Source: Streptoverticillium olivoreticuli subsp. olivoreticuli (GTDB taxonomy: Bacteria > Actinomycetota > Actinomycetes > Streptomycetales > Streptomycetaceae). Taken from it: a stretch of 64,000 nt of DNA. Within the stretch, counting starts at the first letter, position 1. The number at the start of each line of letters is the position of its first letter. Shown here piece after piece: positions 44,706 to 55,875 of this stretch. Under the pieces are notes generated by a model. The model made no database searches. It saw only the letters and a program-made list of their open reading frames with translations, and was not told the DNA's origin. The position numbers were made by a program, and so were the translations under genes. The stretch is taken from positions 4,882,001 through 4,946,000 of the forward strand of contig NZ_CP031455.1 of the NCBI RefSeq assembly GCF_003391135.1, in the 5' to 3' direction.

Positions 44706-46275
44706 GGGTCGACGGCAGCAGCCCCGGCTCGCGGCTGCGCTCGGCGGCGCGGGCGGCCGCCGTCAGCTCCCCCGGCGTGAGGGACTGCAAGCAGGGCCGG
44801 ACCGGCGGGAGTTGCAGGGGTATGGACTCGCGGGACGCCAGGACGAAGCTCCAGTCGTCCCCGTCCTCCTCGCGCTCCTCGGCCCGCCGCATCGCCGTGC
44901 GCGCCGGGGCGTCCACCGCGCCGCCGTCCACCCGGTAGGGCCTGGTGTGCAGCCCCAGCGAGCGGATCGTGGCCTCCACCGTCCAGAAGACGCGCGGCCG
45001 GGCGTCGACCGTGCCGGCGTGGACGGCGAGGCGCCCGCCGGGCGCCAGGCGGCGCTCCGCCAGGCCGTAGAACTCCTGCGAATACAGCTTCGTGCTGGGC
45101 GTGATGCCCGGGTCGGGCAGGTCGCAGATCACCACGTCGTACGGAGCGTCGTCGGCGGGCCGGCCGCGCAGCCACTCGAAGGCGTCGCCGGTGACCGTGC
45201 GCACCCGCGGATCGCTCAGGGCGGCGTGGTTGAGCGCGGTCAGGTCGCGGTCGGTGCGGCCCAACCGCAGGAGGGTCCGGTCCAGTTCGACGACGGTGAC
45301 CGAGGTGACGTCGCCGTAGCGCAGCACCTCGCGCAGGGCGAGGCCGTCGCCTCCGCCGAGCACCAGGACCCTGCGGTGCCGCCCGGACATCGCGGGGTGG
45401 ACCAGCGCCTCGTGATAGCGGAATTCGTCCTTCCCGCTGACCCGCAGGCGCCCGTCGAGGAAGAGCGACAGCGGCTTGCCGCTCCCGCCGCCACCGGTGA
45501 GCACGACCTCCTGCACATCCGACTGCACGGCCACCCGCACATCCGCGCCGTAGACCGCCTGGCGCGCGGCCCGCTCGAAGGGGCCGGTGAGGACCGTGCC
45601 CGCGGCCAGCAGCGCCAGCACCAGCGCGTTGGCGGCGAGCAGCGCCCAGCGCGAGCGCACGCTCAGATCGCCGCGGAAGAGCCAGAGCACCAGCGCCCCG
45701 CCCGCCGCCGCGTTGACCGCGCCGGTGAGCAGCGCGCCCGTCAACTGCCCGAGCACGGGCAGCAGCAGGAAGGGGAAGGCGAGCCCGCCGACCAGCGCGC
45801 CCACATAGTCGGCGGCGAAGAGATCGGCGACCGCGCCGCCCGCGTCCTGCCGCCGGATGCGCTGGATGAGGGTCATCAGCAGCGGCACCTCGGCGCCGAT
45901 CAGCACCCCGATGGCCAGCGAGAACGCCACCAGGGCCGGCCGTGCCTGGCCGAACCAGGCGAAGCAGGCGTGGAGCGCCATGGCCGACAGGCCGCCGGCC
46001 AGCGCCAACACCGCCTCGACGGCGGCGAATCCCAGGGCGGCCCTGGCTCTCAGACGCTTGGCGAGCAGCGAGCCGATGCCCATGGCGAAGACCATCACCG
46101 ACAGCACGACCGACGCCTGGGTGACGGAGTCGCCGATCAGATACGAGGCCAGGGCGACCAGCTCCAGCTCGTACACCAGCCCGCAGGCGGCGCAGATGAA
46201 GACGGTGGCCAGGACCACGAAGCGGCCGAGCCCGGCCGGTACGGGCAGCCGCGCCGGCACCGGGCGGTAGATCAT
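44680..46275 (-). CDS. Membrane-bound spermidine-synthase-like aminopropyltransferase
   Basis: The 531-aa protein has seven predicted N-terminal membrane helices (about residues 18-225) and a C-terminal polyamine-synthase domain. The latter contains RYHEALVHPAMSGRHRRVLVLGGGDGLALREVL (the SAM-type GGGDG site), VTVVELDRTLL, and VVICDLPDPGIT, with the catalytic Asp in DLPDP. Such fused proteins are common in actinobacteria beside DUF2617 genes; their true substrate is unsettled. It lies 111 bp downstream of a DUF2617 gene on the same strand. Confidence 0.88.
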   Translation of the reverse strand: MIYRPVPARLPVPAGLGRFVVLATVFICAACGLVYELELVALASYLIGDSVTQASVVLSVMVFAMGIGSLLAKRLRARAALGFAAVEAVLALAGGLSAMALHACFAWFGQARPALVAFSLAIGVLIGAEVPLLMTLIQRIRRQDAGGAVADLFAADYVGALVGGLAFPFLLLPVLGQLTGALLTGAVNAAAGGALVLWLFRGDLSVRSRWALLAANALVLALLAAGTVLTGPFERAARQAVYGADVRVAVQSDVQEVVLTGGGGSGKPLSLFLDGRLRVSGKDEFRYHEALVHPAMSGRHRRVLVLGGGDGLALREVLRYGDVTSVTVVELDRTLLRLGRTDRDLTALNHAALSDPRVRTVTGDAFEWLRGRPADDAPYDVVICDLPDPGITPSTKLYSQEFYGLAERRLAPGGRLAVHAGTVDARPRVFWTVEATIRSLGLHTRPYRVDGGAVDAPARTAMRRAEEREEDGDDWSFVLASRESIPLQLPPVRPCLQSLTPGELTAAARAAERSREPGLLPSTLMHPRYAE

Positions 46276-46386
46276 GATGGGAACGCTACGTCACGATCCG
46301 ACAACCTTTTGTCACCCACAAGGGTTTATTACAGGTGTTCCATGGCGCGTTTTCGGGTGCCCCGCGCAGGTGCCCCGCGGCGGGGT

Positions 46387-46905
46387 TCAGAGCGCCACCG
46401 TGGTGCGCACGGCCACCCTCGTCCGGGTGGCGACCAGCCGCCCTTCCTGCGGATACGCGTGCCAGGTGCGCCAGCTGACCTGGCCCTCGCAGCGCTGCGC
46501 GAGCAGCGCGGTGAAGGCATGCGGGCTCCCGGGGAAGGTGCCCGCCAGTCCGTACGGATGCTCGGCGACCAGCGCCAGCAGCTCCTGCGCCCGGCCCGCG
46601 AAGGAGCCGTGCGACAGCGTCTCTATCCGGGCCGCGAACTCGTACTCCCAGGCGCCGACGCGCCGGGCCACGCCCAGCGGCAGCGGTGTGGCGCTGCCCG
46701 GCAGACAGGCGACGGTCTCCGAGCAGACGCCGTCCCCGTCCTCCAGCAGGACCTGGTGGGAGGCGCCGAGCAGGCGCAGTTGGACGAGGGAGTCGGCGAG
46801 CCGCAGGTCGAGGACGGCCAGGGCTGGGAGGGGGTCCTTCCCCAGACACCAGGCGAGGTCGGCGGCGCGGGTATCGGTGTAGGTGGTCTTGAGGGTGGTG
46901 AGCAT
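46387..46905 (-). CDS. DUF2617 family protein
   Basis: The 172-aa soluble protein has YTDTRAADLAWCLG near the start, RLLGASHQVLLEDG in the middle, and TWHAYPQEGRLVATRTRV near the end. These are family features; no function is known. It co-occurs with the spermidine-synthase-like gene in many actinobacteria, which implies a joint role. ATG 46905. Confidence 0.85.
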   Translation of the reverse strand: MLTTLKTTYTDTRAADLAWCLGKDPLPALAVLDLRLADSLVQLRLLGASHQVLLEDGDGVCSETVACLPGSATPLPLGVARRVGAWEYEFAARIETLSHGSFAGRAQELLALVAEHPYGLAGTFPGSPHAFTALLAQRCEGQVSWRTWHAYPQEGRLVATRTRVAVRTTVAL

Positions 46906-47741
46906 GGGTCGGCTCCGCAAGCACGCAGTGGAGGGTGGGCCGGCCCGCCGAGGAGGACCAGAGTCTTCGAGTGCGCCGGCTCATGCCCACATATGAGTGT
47001 TCCGTGGGGTCCGAGGACAGTGATTCCGAGATTCCGCGAGGAGTCGTCTCTGACACGTGTCTCTGAATGAGAGGGAATCATGGATTGACCGGCGCTCACA
47101 GCGTTTTTACCCATCTCATCGTGCTTTCCATCCACGCGAGGGCCAGGCAGTTCAACTGTTCAGAATCATTGCGTGCGGCAGGCATCCGACAAGCGGCCGG
47201 ACGCATATGCGATCAGGCATGGTACATCTGCAAATCCCCTGATCAAACGGCATTTTCATGCCCCATCGGCACCATGGGCACGGGTTCTTCACCAATACGG
47301 AACGAGAAATGCACGACGCCGGAGGGCGCATTGAGGCGCGCTCCGAAGGCGGGCGCGTGAATGCCCACCACCCCGGCGCGCGATGGGAGTTCACAAGGAA
47401 ATCGCACGCCGCCCGGATGCGTCCACGCGCGGACCGCCGGGTGCCGGGACGACCGCCCTCCGCGCGCGTCCCGGCAGCACGCGCACCACGAGGCGGGGCA
47501 CGCCCCCGGCGGGCTGCGCGCACCTCCCTCGGCCCGCCCCCGCAGCACACCCGCACCCCCGCGCCGCGCAGACACTCCGCCGTGCCCGCCGAGCGGGTGG
47601 AAGGCGCACCGCTTACGGGCGTTCCGTGTCGCGCGCGCGACGCGCGAGACGCATGGTCGGTATGCCGAACCGCCACCCGTCCGTACCCGCGCACCGCCTC
47701 CGCGGCGGTCACCGGGCCGCGCCCGCACCGGAGGTGCCCCC
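46906..47741. other. 836-bp gap without a convincing gene
   Basis: Between 47,070 and 47,330 the DNA is clearly richer in A and T than its surroundings and contains an inverted repeat (GATCAGG at 47211-47217 against CCTGATC at 47238-47244). From 47,330 to 47,740 the GC returns, but the open frames are Arg/Pro/His-rich and do not look like real proteins. It could hold a long leader for the following gene, an RNA gene, or a decayed gene. Confidence 0.5.
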
Positions 47742-48950
47742 GTGTCAGCCGACACCGCCGTGCCCGTACGAGCGCCGGAACCGCACCCCGCGGCCCCGAG
47801 TGCCCGTGCCCGCCGCATCGACCGGGTGCGCGACGCGCTGCGCAGGGCCTCCCCCGCGCTCGCCCTCTACGCCGCCGTCCGGCTGACCGGCATGTCGGTC
47901 ATGGCGGGCTGGGCCTGGTGGATCGGACGGCATCCGCGCACGCTGCTCGGCCACTCCTGGGACGGCATCTGGTACGCCGACATCGCCCGGCACGGCTACG
48001 GGCTGATCATCCCCTCCCCCACCACCCGCGGGGTGGTCTTCAACGACCTGGCGTTCTTCCCGCTCTTCCCCGGCCTGGTGCGGGCCGTGATGACCGTGCT
48101 GCCGTTCACCGCCGTGACCGCCGGACTGTTCGTCGCCTGGGTCTCGGCCGGCGCCGCCGCCTGGGGCATCTACGCCGTCGGCGAGCGGCTGCACGGCCGC
48201 AAGGCGGCCACGCTGCTCGTCGTCCTCTGGGGGCTGCTGCCGCACGCGATCGTGCAGTCCATGGCCTACACCGAGCCGCTGATGACCGCCCTCGCCGCCT
48301 GGGCGCTCTACGCGGCGGTCACCGGCCGGCGGCTGTGGGCCGGGGCGCTCGCCCTGCTCGCGGGGCTCTCCCGGCCCAACGCCGTCGCGGTGGCCGCCGC
48401 CGTCTGCGCCTCCGCCGCCCTCACCCTGACCCGCGACCGGCGGGCCCGTGCGGACTGGCGGGTCTGGGCGGGCGCGGCGCTCGCGCCGCTGGGCTGGGCC
48501 GGCTATGTCCTGTGGGCCGGTTTCCGCTCCGGCGGCGGGGTGCTCGGCTATTTCGACGTGCAGCGGCTGTGGGGGTCGCGCTTCGACTTCGGGCGGGACG
48601 CGTTCCGCTTCATCCGCCACCTCTTCATCGGCAAGGACGCGATGGCGTACTACGTCACGCTGGCGATCCTGGGCGTCGCCCTGGTCGCGCTCGTCCTGCT
48701 CTTCCTCGACCGGCCGCCCGCGGTCCTCGCGGTCTACGCGCTGGTGCTCGTCGTCATCGCGGTCGGCGGCTCCAGCTACTTCGCGTCCAAGCCGCGCTTC
48801 CTGCTGCCCGCCTTCCCGCTGCTGCTCCCGGCGGCCCTGGCGATGGCGAGAGCCCGGCAGCGCACCGTCGTCGTGACGATCGGCGCACTGGCCGGGCTCT
48901 CGTTCCTCTACGGGACGTACCTGCTGACGGTCGCCCGCATGCCGATGTGA
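47742..48950 (+). CDS. GT-C type mannosyltransferase-like membrane protein (PIG-V-like)
   Basis: The 402-aa protein has about ten membrane helices and the GT-C pattern. The first loop after TM1 contains SWDGIWYADIARHGYG, whose Asp is the probable catalytic residue, then VFNDLAFFPLFPGLVRAV. SMAYTEPLMTALAAWALYAA and LAGLSRPNAVAVAAAV are typical of actinobacterial PIG-V-related mannosyltransferases that use polyprenyl-phosphate sugars. I chose GTG 47742 behind GGAGGTG; the frame extends 127 codons upstream with non-protein-like composition. Confidence 0.85.
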   Translation: MSADTAVPVRAPEPHPAAPSARARRIDRVRDALRRASPALALYAAVRLTGMSVMAGWAWWIGRHPRTLLGHSWDGIWYADIARHGYGLIIPSPTTRGVVFNDLAFFPLFPGLVRAVMTVLPFTAVTAGLFVAWVSAGAAAWGIYAVGERLHGRKAATLLVVLWGLLPHAIVQSMAYTEPLMTALAAWALYAAVTGRRLWAGALALLAGLSRPNAVAVAAAVCASAALTLTRDRRARADWRVWAGAALAPLGWAGYVLWAGFRSGGGVLGYFDVQRLWGSRFDFGRDAFRFIRHLFIGKDAMAYYVTLAILGVALVALVLLFLDRPPAVLAVYALVLVVIAVGGSSYFASKPRFLLPAFPLLLPAALAMARARQRTVVVTIGALAGLSFLYGTYLLTVARMPM

Positions 48951-49117
48951 GAGCGGCGACGTGTTCTGCGGGCCGTCTCGTGTGCACCACCGCTACGCGG
49001 CGGTGTCCTCAAACGCCGGACGGGCTGTATTTGCAGCCCGTCCGGCGTTTGAGGACGAAACGGCGCACGAGCCGACACGTCAGCCCGCTCACGAGCCGGT
49101 CGGCCAGCGCCGAGCGC
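48951..49117. repeat. Dispersed inverted repeat between convergent genes
   Basis: A 23-bp perfect inverted repeat at 49005-49056 (arm begins GTCCTCAAACGCCGGACGGG, 6-nt loop TATTTG) lies between convergent genes. It shares its arms with the copies at 14.2 and 36.9 kb and would work as a bidirectional terminator. Confidence 0.85.
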
Positions 49118-49648
49118 TCAGGCGTCCTCGTCCGGCTTGTCGTCGCCGGACTCGGCGTCGGCCTCCAGGCCGAGCTGCTCGATCAGCCACTTGTCGAACT
49201 CGATCGACGCCCGCACCCAGCTGACCGTGCTGGAGACGAAGTGCTCCAGGGAGACGCCGACGCCGATGAGCATCTGCGCCTCACCGATCAGGCGGACCGT
49301 GCCGTCGTCGTTGGTGTGGGTGTAGACCTTCGGCCACAGGGTGCGGCGGTTCCAGTCGTCGACGACCTCGAGGAGCTGTGCCTTCTCGTCGATGCCGTGC
49401 GGGCGGTCGTAGAACGTCCGCACGGAGAAGACCTGCTGCTCGTCCTCGCCGCGGAACATGAAGTACGTACGGAACTGCTCCCACGGTGCGGCGAGGTCAC
49501 CCTCGTCGTCCACGACGTACTTCAGCTCCATCTGCTCGAGGAGCTGCTTGACCAGGTCCTGGTCGGGGATGACGGGGCCGGCCGGGCCCGTCTCCTGCGG
49601 TTCGGGCTGGCCCCCGAAATTCGGAATCGAGGACGGGTCGATGCTCAC
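49118..49648 (-). CDS. YbjN domain-containing protein
   Basis: The 176-aa acidic protein has DQDLVKQLLEQMELKYVVDDEGDL near residue 30, then FMFRGEDEQQVFSVRTF, and a terminal helix in the T3SS-chaperone-like YbjN fold (SLEHFVSSTVSWVRASIEFDK). The function is unknown; homologues affect stress responses. I chose GTG 49648 (SIDPSSIPNFGGQ) behind GAAGGGAAA. It is downstream of clpB on the same strand with a 76-bp gap. Confidence 0.88.
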   Translation of the reverse strand: MSIDPSSIPNFGGQPEPQETGPAGPVIPDQDLVKQLLEQMELKYVVDDEGDLAAPWEQFRTYFMFRGEDEQQVFSVRTFYDRPHGIDEKAQLLEVVDDWNRRTLWPKVYTHTNDDGTVRLIGEAQMLIGVGVSLEHFVSSTVSWVRASIEFDKWLIEQLGLEADAESGDDKPDEDA

Positions 49649-49724
49649 CGTGAATTTCCCTTCGTACGGTTCCCGCCATCCTCCCCCATCCCGGGCGGGG
49701 GCTGGCAACCCCCGCCCCTCGGGA

Positions 49725-52379
<2,655 letters not shown>

Positions 52380-52441
52380 GACAGTGCGCTCCTCCTCTGT
52401 GCTGCTCCGATGGCTGTCCTGCTGTAGCCAACGTGCGATAA

Positions 52442-52462
52442 GTTGAGCCTATTCCACTCAAC
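52442..52462. promoter_or_regulatory. HAIR operator upstream of clpB
   Basis: GTTGAGC and ACTCAAC are separated by 7 bp, close to the HspR consensus CTTGAGT-N7-ACTCAAG (5 of 7 bases in each arm match). Confidence 0.8.
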
Positions 52463-52591
52463 CTTGTTCTGGCCAGCATGTCCAAGAAGTGGATCATGGC
52501 TGCTCCCGCTTCCCGGACCGCGCCCCCTCCCCCATGGTCCGGCCGCGGGGAGCCGCCCGCGCGTCGGCCGGCCCCAACTACCCTTCCCTCC

Positions 52592-52996
52592 ATGGCCCAC
52601 GATCTGCGCGACCTCTCCCCCGCCTACGTCGAGTTCTGGCGGGAGCGGCACATCTGCACCCTCACCACCTCCCGCCCCGACGGCAGCCCGCACCTCGTGC
52701 CCGTGGGCGTCACCTTCGACCACGAGGCCGGGATCGCCCGGGTCATCACCAACAAGGGCAGCCGCAAGATCGCGAACATCCTGGCCGCGGGCCCGGACGG
52801 CGCGCGGGTCGCGGTGTGCCAGATAGGCGAGCGGCGCTGGGCCACGCTGGAGGGCGTCGCCGTCGTCCGCACCGAGGCGGACGCGATCGCGGACGCCGTC
52901 GCCCGGTACGCCGAGCGGTACGGCCGGACGCCCGCCCCCAACCCCGACCGCGTCCTCGTCGAGATCACCGTCACCAAGGCGCTGGGTCTGGTCTGA
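52592..52996 (+). CDS. PPOX-class (flavin/F420-dependent) oxidoreductase
   Basis: The 134-aa split-barrel protein has DLSPAYVEFWRERHICTLTTSRPDGSPH, the typical first strand pair, then VITNKGSRKIANILAAG and a closing VLVEITVTKALGLV. It belongs to the PNPOx-like family whose actinobacterial members often use F420; the cofactor is not certain here. I chose ATG 52592. There is no ribosome site, but TACCCT lies 7 bp upstream, consistent with a leaderless transcript. It is divergent from clpB. Confidence 0.87.
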   Translation: MAHDLRDLSPAYVEFWRERHICTLTTSRPDGSPHLVPVGVTFDHEAGIARVITNKGSRKIANILAAGPDGARVAVCQIGERRWATLEGVAVVRTEADAIADAVARYAERYGRTPAPNPDRVLVEITVTKALGLV

Positions 52997-53106
52997 CGGA
53001 CCCCGGTTGGCCCTGTGCTGATGCCGCGCGGCGCGGCCGCTCGTACGGTCGGGGTGACGGTCGTCACGACGGCGAAGACCCGACGGCACAGAGGAGTACC
53101 CACGTC

Positions 53107-53481
53107 ATGAGCGGCCCCGAGAGCGCGGATCACGTCAGCGTCCATCTGACCGGCTGCGGACACCAGGACGCGGGCGCGGTGTTCCGCGCCCTGGAGGCCG
53201 CGTTCCCCGAGGGCGCCGGGCCGCCGCGCAGCGAGACGAAGGCCGCGGGACCGGAGCACCCCATGGTGTGGTGCATGGTCGTCGACGCCCGCACCCGCCG
53301 TGCGCCGTCGGCGGTGGCGACGGCGATCCCGCTGTCCGGTCCGGTCGAGGTCGACCTCTTCGGCGCCGCGGACCCCGTGCGCCAGGTCCAGGAGGAGCTG
53401 GCCACGGCCTTCGCCGTGGAGAGCCGCGGCACGGTACCGGGCGAGCACGAGCTGGAGGTCCGCCTCCGCCTCACCGGCTGA
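53107..53481 (+). CDS. Conserved hypothetical protein
   Basis: I do not recognise the family of this 124-aa protein. It has an alternating alpha/beta pattern (VSVHLTGCGHQDAGAVFRALEAAF; MVWCMVVDARTR; VEVDLFGAADPVRQVQEELATAF), and no signal or membrane segment. The ATG at 53107 follows GAGGAG at a good distance. The codon use is normal for the chromosome. It lies between the PPOX gene and the terminator shared with hspR. Confidence 0.75.
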   Translation: MSGPESADHVSVHLTGCGHQDAGAVFRALEAAFPEGAGPPRSETKAAGPEHPMVWCMVVDARTRRAPSAVATAIPLSGPVEVDLFGAADPVRQVQEELATAFAVESRGTVPGEHELEVRLRLTG

Positions 53482-53503
53482 GCCCCGGGGCCCGGGAAAG
53501 ACG

Positions 53504-53539
53504 AAGGGGCCCGGAGAGCGGTCGCTCTCCGGGCCCCTT
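53504..53539. terminator. Bidirectional terminator between hspR and its convergent neighbour
   Basis: A 17-bp perfect stem (AAGGGGCCCGGAGAGCG) with a 2-nt centre lies 8 bp from the hspR stop. Confidence 0.88.
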
Positions 53540-53546
53540 GCCGTGC

Positions 53547-54008
53547 TCATCCCTGGTCGCGTCTGGGGCGCCAGACCACGAGCGCGCTCGTCTGCTGCAC
53601 GTCCTGGTACGGAACCAGGTCGCGGCGGTAGGACGCGTGCACCGCGGCCTCGCGCTGCTGCATGGCCGAGGCGGCGCCCTCGACCGCGCCCTGGAGCTCG
53701 GCGACGCGCGCCTTGAGCGCGGACACCTGGTTCTCCAGCTCGATGATGCGCTTGATCCCGGCGAGGTTGATGCCCTCGTCCTGGCTCAGCTGCTGGACCT
53801 GCCGCAGCAGTTCGATGTCGCGCGCCGAATAGCGGCGGCCGCGCCCGGCCGTGCGGTCGGGGGAGACCAGGCCGAGCCGGTCGTACTGCCGCAGCGTCTG
53901 CGGGTGCAGACCCGACAGCTGCGCGGCGACGGAGATGACGTAGACCGGCGACTCGTCGGTCAGCTGGAAAGGCTGTGCTGGTTCGAAGCGCCGTCGTCGG
54001 CCGTCCAT
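53547..54008 (-). CDS. hspR: Heat-shock repressor HspR (MerR family)
   Basis: The 153-aa repressor binds HAIR sites with DnaK as co-repressor. The MerR-type HTH runs YVISVAAQLSGLHPQTLRQYDRLGLVSPDRT, followed by the wing RGRRYSARDIELLRQVQQLSQDEGINLAGIKRI and a coiled-coil (ENQVSALKARVAELQGAV). I chose ATG 54008, 1 bp from the dnaJ stop. It is the last gene of dnaK-grpE-dnaJ-hspR, so it represses its own operon. Confidence 0.97.
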   Translation of the reverse strand: MDGRRRRFEPAQPFQLTDESPVYVISVAAQLSGLHPQTLRQYDRLGLVSPDRTAGRGRRYSARDIELLRQVQQLSQDEGINLAGIKRIIELENQVSALKARVAELQGAVEGAASAMQQREAAVHASYRRDLVPYQDVQQTSALVVWRPRRDQG

Positions 54009-54009
54009 C

Positions 54010-55188
54010 TCATGCTCCCTTCGCGGCCTGGAACAGCTCTGCCCTGGGGTCCTGGCCCGCCGTCGCCTCGCGGTAGGCCGCGAGGGCCTCCCGCGCCTTG
54101 TCGTCGAGCTCCTTCGGGACAGCCACCTCGACGGTGACCAGGAGGTCGCCGCGGGTGCCGTCCTTGCGCACCGCGCCCTTGCCCCGGGCGCGCATCGTAC
54201 GGCCGTTGGGCGTGCCCGCCGGCAGCTTGAGGGTGACCGGGGGGCCACCGAGCGTCGGAACCCTCACCTCGCCGCCGAGCGCCGCCTCCGCGAAGGAGAC
54301 CGGCACGGTGACGGTGAGGTTGTCGCCCTTGCGCCCGAAGACGGGGTGGCTGTCGACGTGGACGACGACGTACAGATCGCCGTTCGGACCGCCGCGCTCG
54401 CCCGGGGCGCCCTTGCCGCGCAGCCGGATCCGCTGGCCGTCGGAGACGCCCGGCGGGATGCGCACCTGCATGGTGCGGGAGGACGTGGCCCGGCCGCTGC
54501 CCTTGCAGACGTCGCAGGGGTTCTCCGGGATCAGCCCGCGGCCCTTGCAGTCGGGGCAGGGATCGGTCAGCGAGAAGCCGCCGCCCGAGCCGTGCGACAC
54601 CTGGCCGGTGCCGACGCAGGTCGGGCAGACCCGCGGGGTGCCGTTCTTGTCGCCCGTGCCGGAGCACGTCTTGCACGCCGCGGAGGAGGACATGCGCAGC
54701 GGGACCGTGGCCCCGTCGACCGCCTCGGTGAAGCTGAGCGACACCTCGGACTCGATGTCCTGGCCGCGCCGCGGCTGCGTGCGCGTGCCGCCGCCGCGGT
54801 TGAACAGGCCGCCGAAGACGTCTCCGAGACCGCCGCCGAAACCACCGGCGCCCGCCCCGCCCCCGCCCTGGGCGCCCCCGAAGAGGTCGCCCAGGTCGAA
54901 GTTGAAGGAGCCGCCGCCCGCGCCGCCCGGACCGGGACGGAAGCCACCGCTGCCGAAGAGGGCGCGCGCCTCGTCGTACTCCTTGCGGCGCTTGGGGTCG
55001 GCGAGGACGTCATTCGCCTCGGAGATCTCCTTGAAGCGCTCCTCGGCCTTGGCGTCGCCCTTGTTGGCATCCGGGTGGTTCTCGCGGGCGAGCTTCCGGT
55101 ACGCCTTCTTGATCTCGGCCTCGGTGGCGTCCTTGGGCACGCCGAGGACCTTGTAGTAGTCCTTCTCGACGAAGTCCTTGGTGCTCAT
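54010..55188 (-). CDS. dnaJ: Co-chaperone DnaJ
   Basis: The 392-aa J-protein has the J-domain at residues 8-75 (YYKVLGVPKDATEAEIKKAYRK and HPD in ENHPDANKG). A Gly/Phe-rich region follows, then four zinc CxxCxGxG repeats (CKTCSGTG, CPTCVGTG, CPDCKGRG, CDVCKGSG). The C-terminal substrate domain comes last. It stimulates DnaK ATPase and delivers clients. The class I layout is complete. It lies 42 bp downstream of grpE. Confidence 0.97.
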   Translation of the reverse strand: MSTKDFVEKDYYKVLGVPKDATEAEIKKAYRKLARENHPDANKGDAKAEERFKEISEANDVLADPKRRKEYDEARALFGSGGFRPGPGGAGGGSFNFDLGDLFGGAQGGGGAGAGGFGGGLGDVFGGLFNRGGGTRTQPRRGQDIESEVSLSFTEAVDGATVPLRMSSSAACKTCSGTGDKNGTPRVCPTCVGTGQVSHGSGGGFSLTDPCPDCKGRGLIPENPCDVCKGSGRATSSRTMQVRIPPGVSDGQRIRLRGKGAPGERGGPNGDLYVVVHVDSHPVFGRKGDNLTVTVPVSFAEAALGGEVRVPTLGGPPVTLKLPAGTPNGRTMRARGKGAVRKDGTRGDLLVTVEVAVPKELDDKAREALAAYREATAGQDPRAELFQAAKGA

Positions 55189-55230
55189 CCCCGGCGTCCC
55201 TCCTTCCGGTCACTGCGGTCGGTCATGGCG

Positions 55231-55875
55231 TCAGCCCTTGTCCGGGCCACCGCTCTCCTCGGCCGGCTCGTCGCCCTCGCCGTCGCCCTTCTGGGCGCCC
55301 GGCTGGGGCTCGGCGACGGCGACCCGCGCGGGGCGGATCGTCCGCTCGCCGATCCGGTACCCCGGCTGCAGGATCTGCACGCACGTGGTCTCGGTGACGT
55401 CCGGCGCGTAGCTGTGCATCAGCGCCTCGTGCACCAGCGGGTCGAAGGGCTCGCCCTCCTTGCCGAACTGCTGCAGGCCCATCTTGGCGACGACCGTCTC
55501 CAGCGACTCGGCGACGGACTTGAAGCCGCCGACCAGCTCGCCGTGGTCACGGGCGCGGCCGACGTCGTCGAGCGTGGGGAGGAGCTCGGACAGGAGGTTC
55601 GCGATGGCGATCTCCTTGACCGTGGCCCGGTCCCGCTCCACCCGGCGGCGGTAGTTCTGGTACTCGGCCTGGAGCCGCTGGAGGTCCGCCGTGCGCTCGT
55701 TGAGCGCCGACTGGGCCTGGTCCAGCTGTGCCTGGAGCCCTACCTCGACCAGTTCTTCCCCGGCCGGGGCCGGGCCCGCCTGGTCGGCGGACCCGGCGCC
55801 CTGCGCCGCGTCTTCGGGGGTGGCGTCGGAGGGGACTTCAGGCTTCTCGTCGAAACCCGGGGTCTCCTCGGTCAC
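55231..55875 (-). CDS. grpE: Nucleotide exchange factor GrpE
   Basis: The 214-aa protein has an acidic disordered N-terminal third (EETPGFDEKPEVPSDATPEDA), a long helix (LDQAQSALNERTADLQRLQAEYQNYRRRVERD), and the beta domain ending in VCVQILQPGYRIGERTIRPARVAV-type sequence. It releases ADP from DnaK. The start overlaps the dnaK stop by 4 bp, so the two are coupled. Confidence 0.96.
   Translation of the reverse strand: MTEETPGFDEKPEVPSDATPEDAAQGAGSADQAGPAPAGEELVEVGLQAQLDQAQSALNERTADLQRLQAEYQNYRRRVERDRATVKEIAIANLLSELLPTLDDVGRARDHGELVGGFKSVAESLETVVAKMGLQQFGKEGEPFDPLVHEALMHSYAPDVTETTCVQILQPGYRIGERTIRPARVAVAEPQPGAQKGDGEGDEPAEESGGPDKG

Noticed and set aside
47258..47741. Plus- and minus-strand frames upstream of the mannosyltransferase
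   Set aside because: They are Arg/Pro/His-rich with no secondary-structure logic or family resemblance. The good ribosome site is at the GTG 47742.
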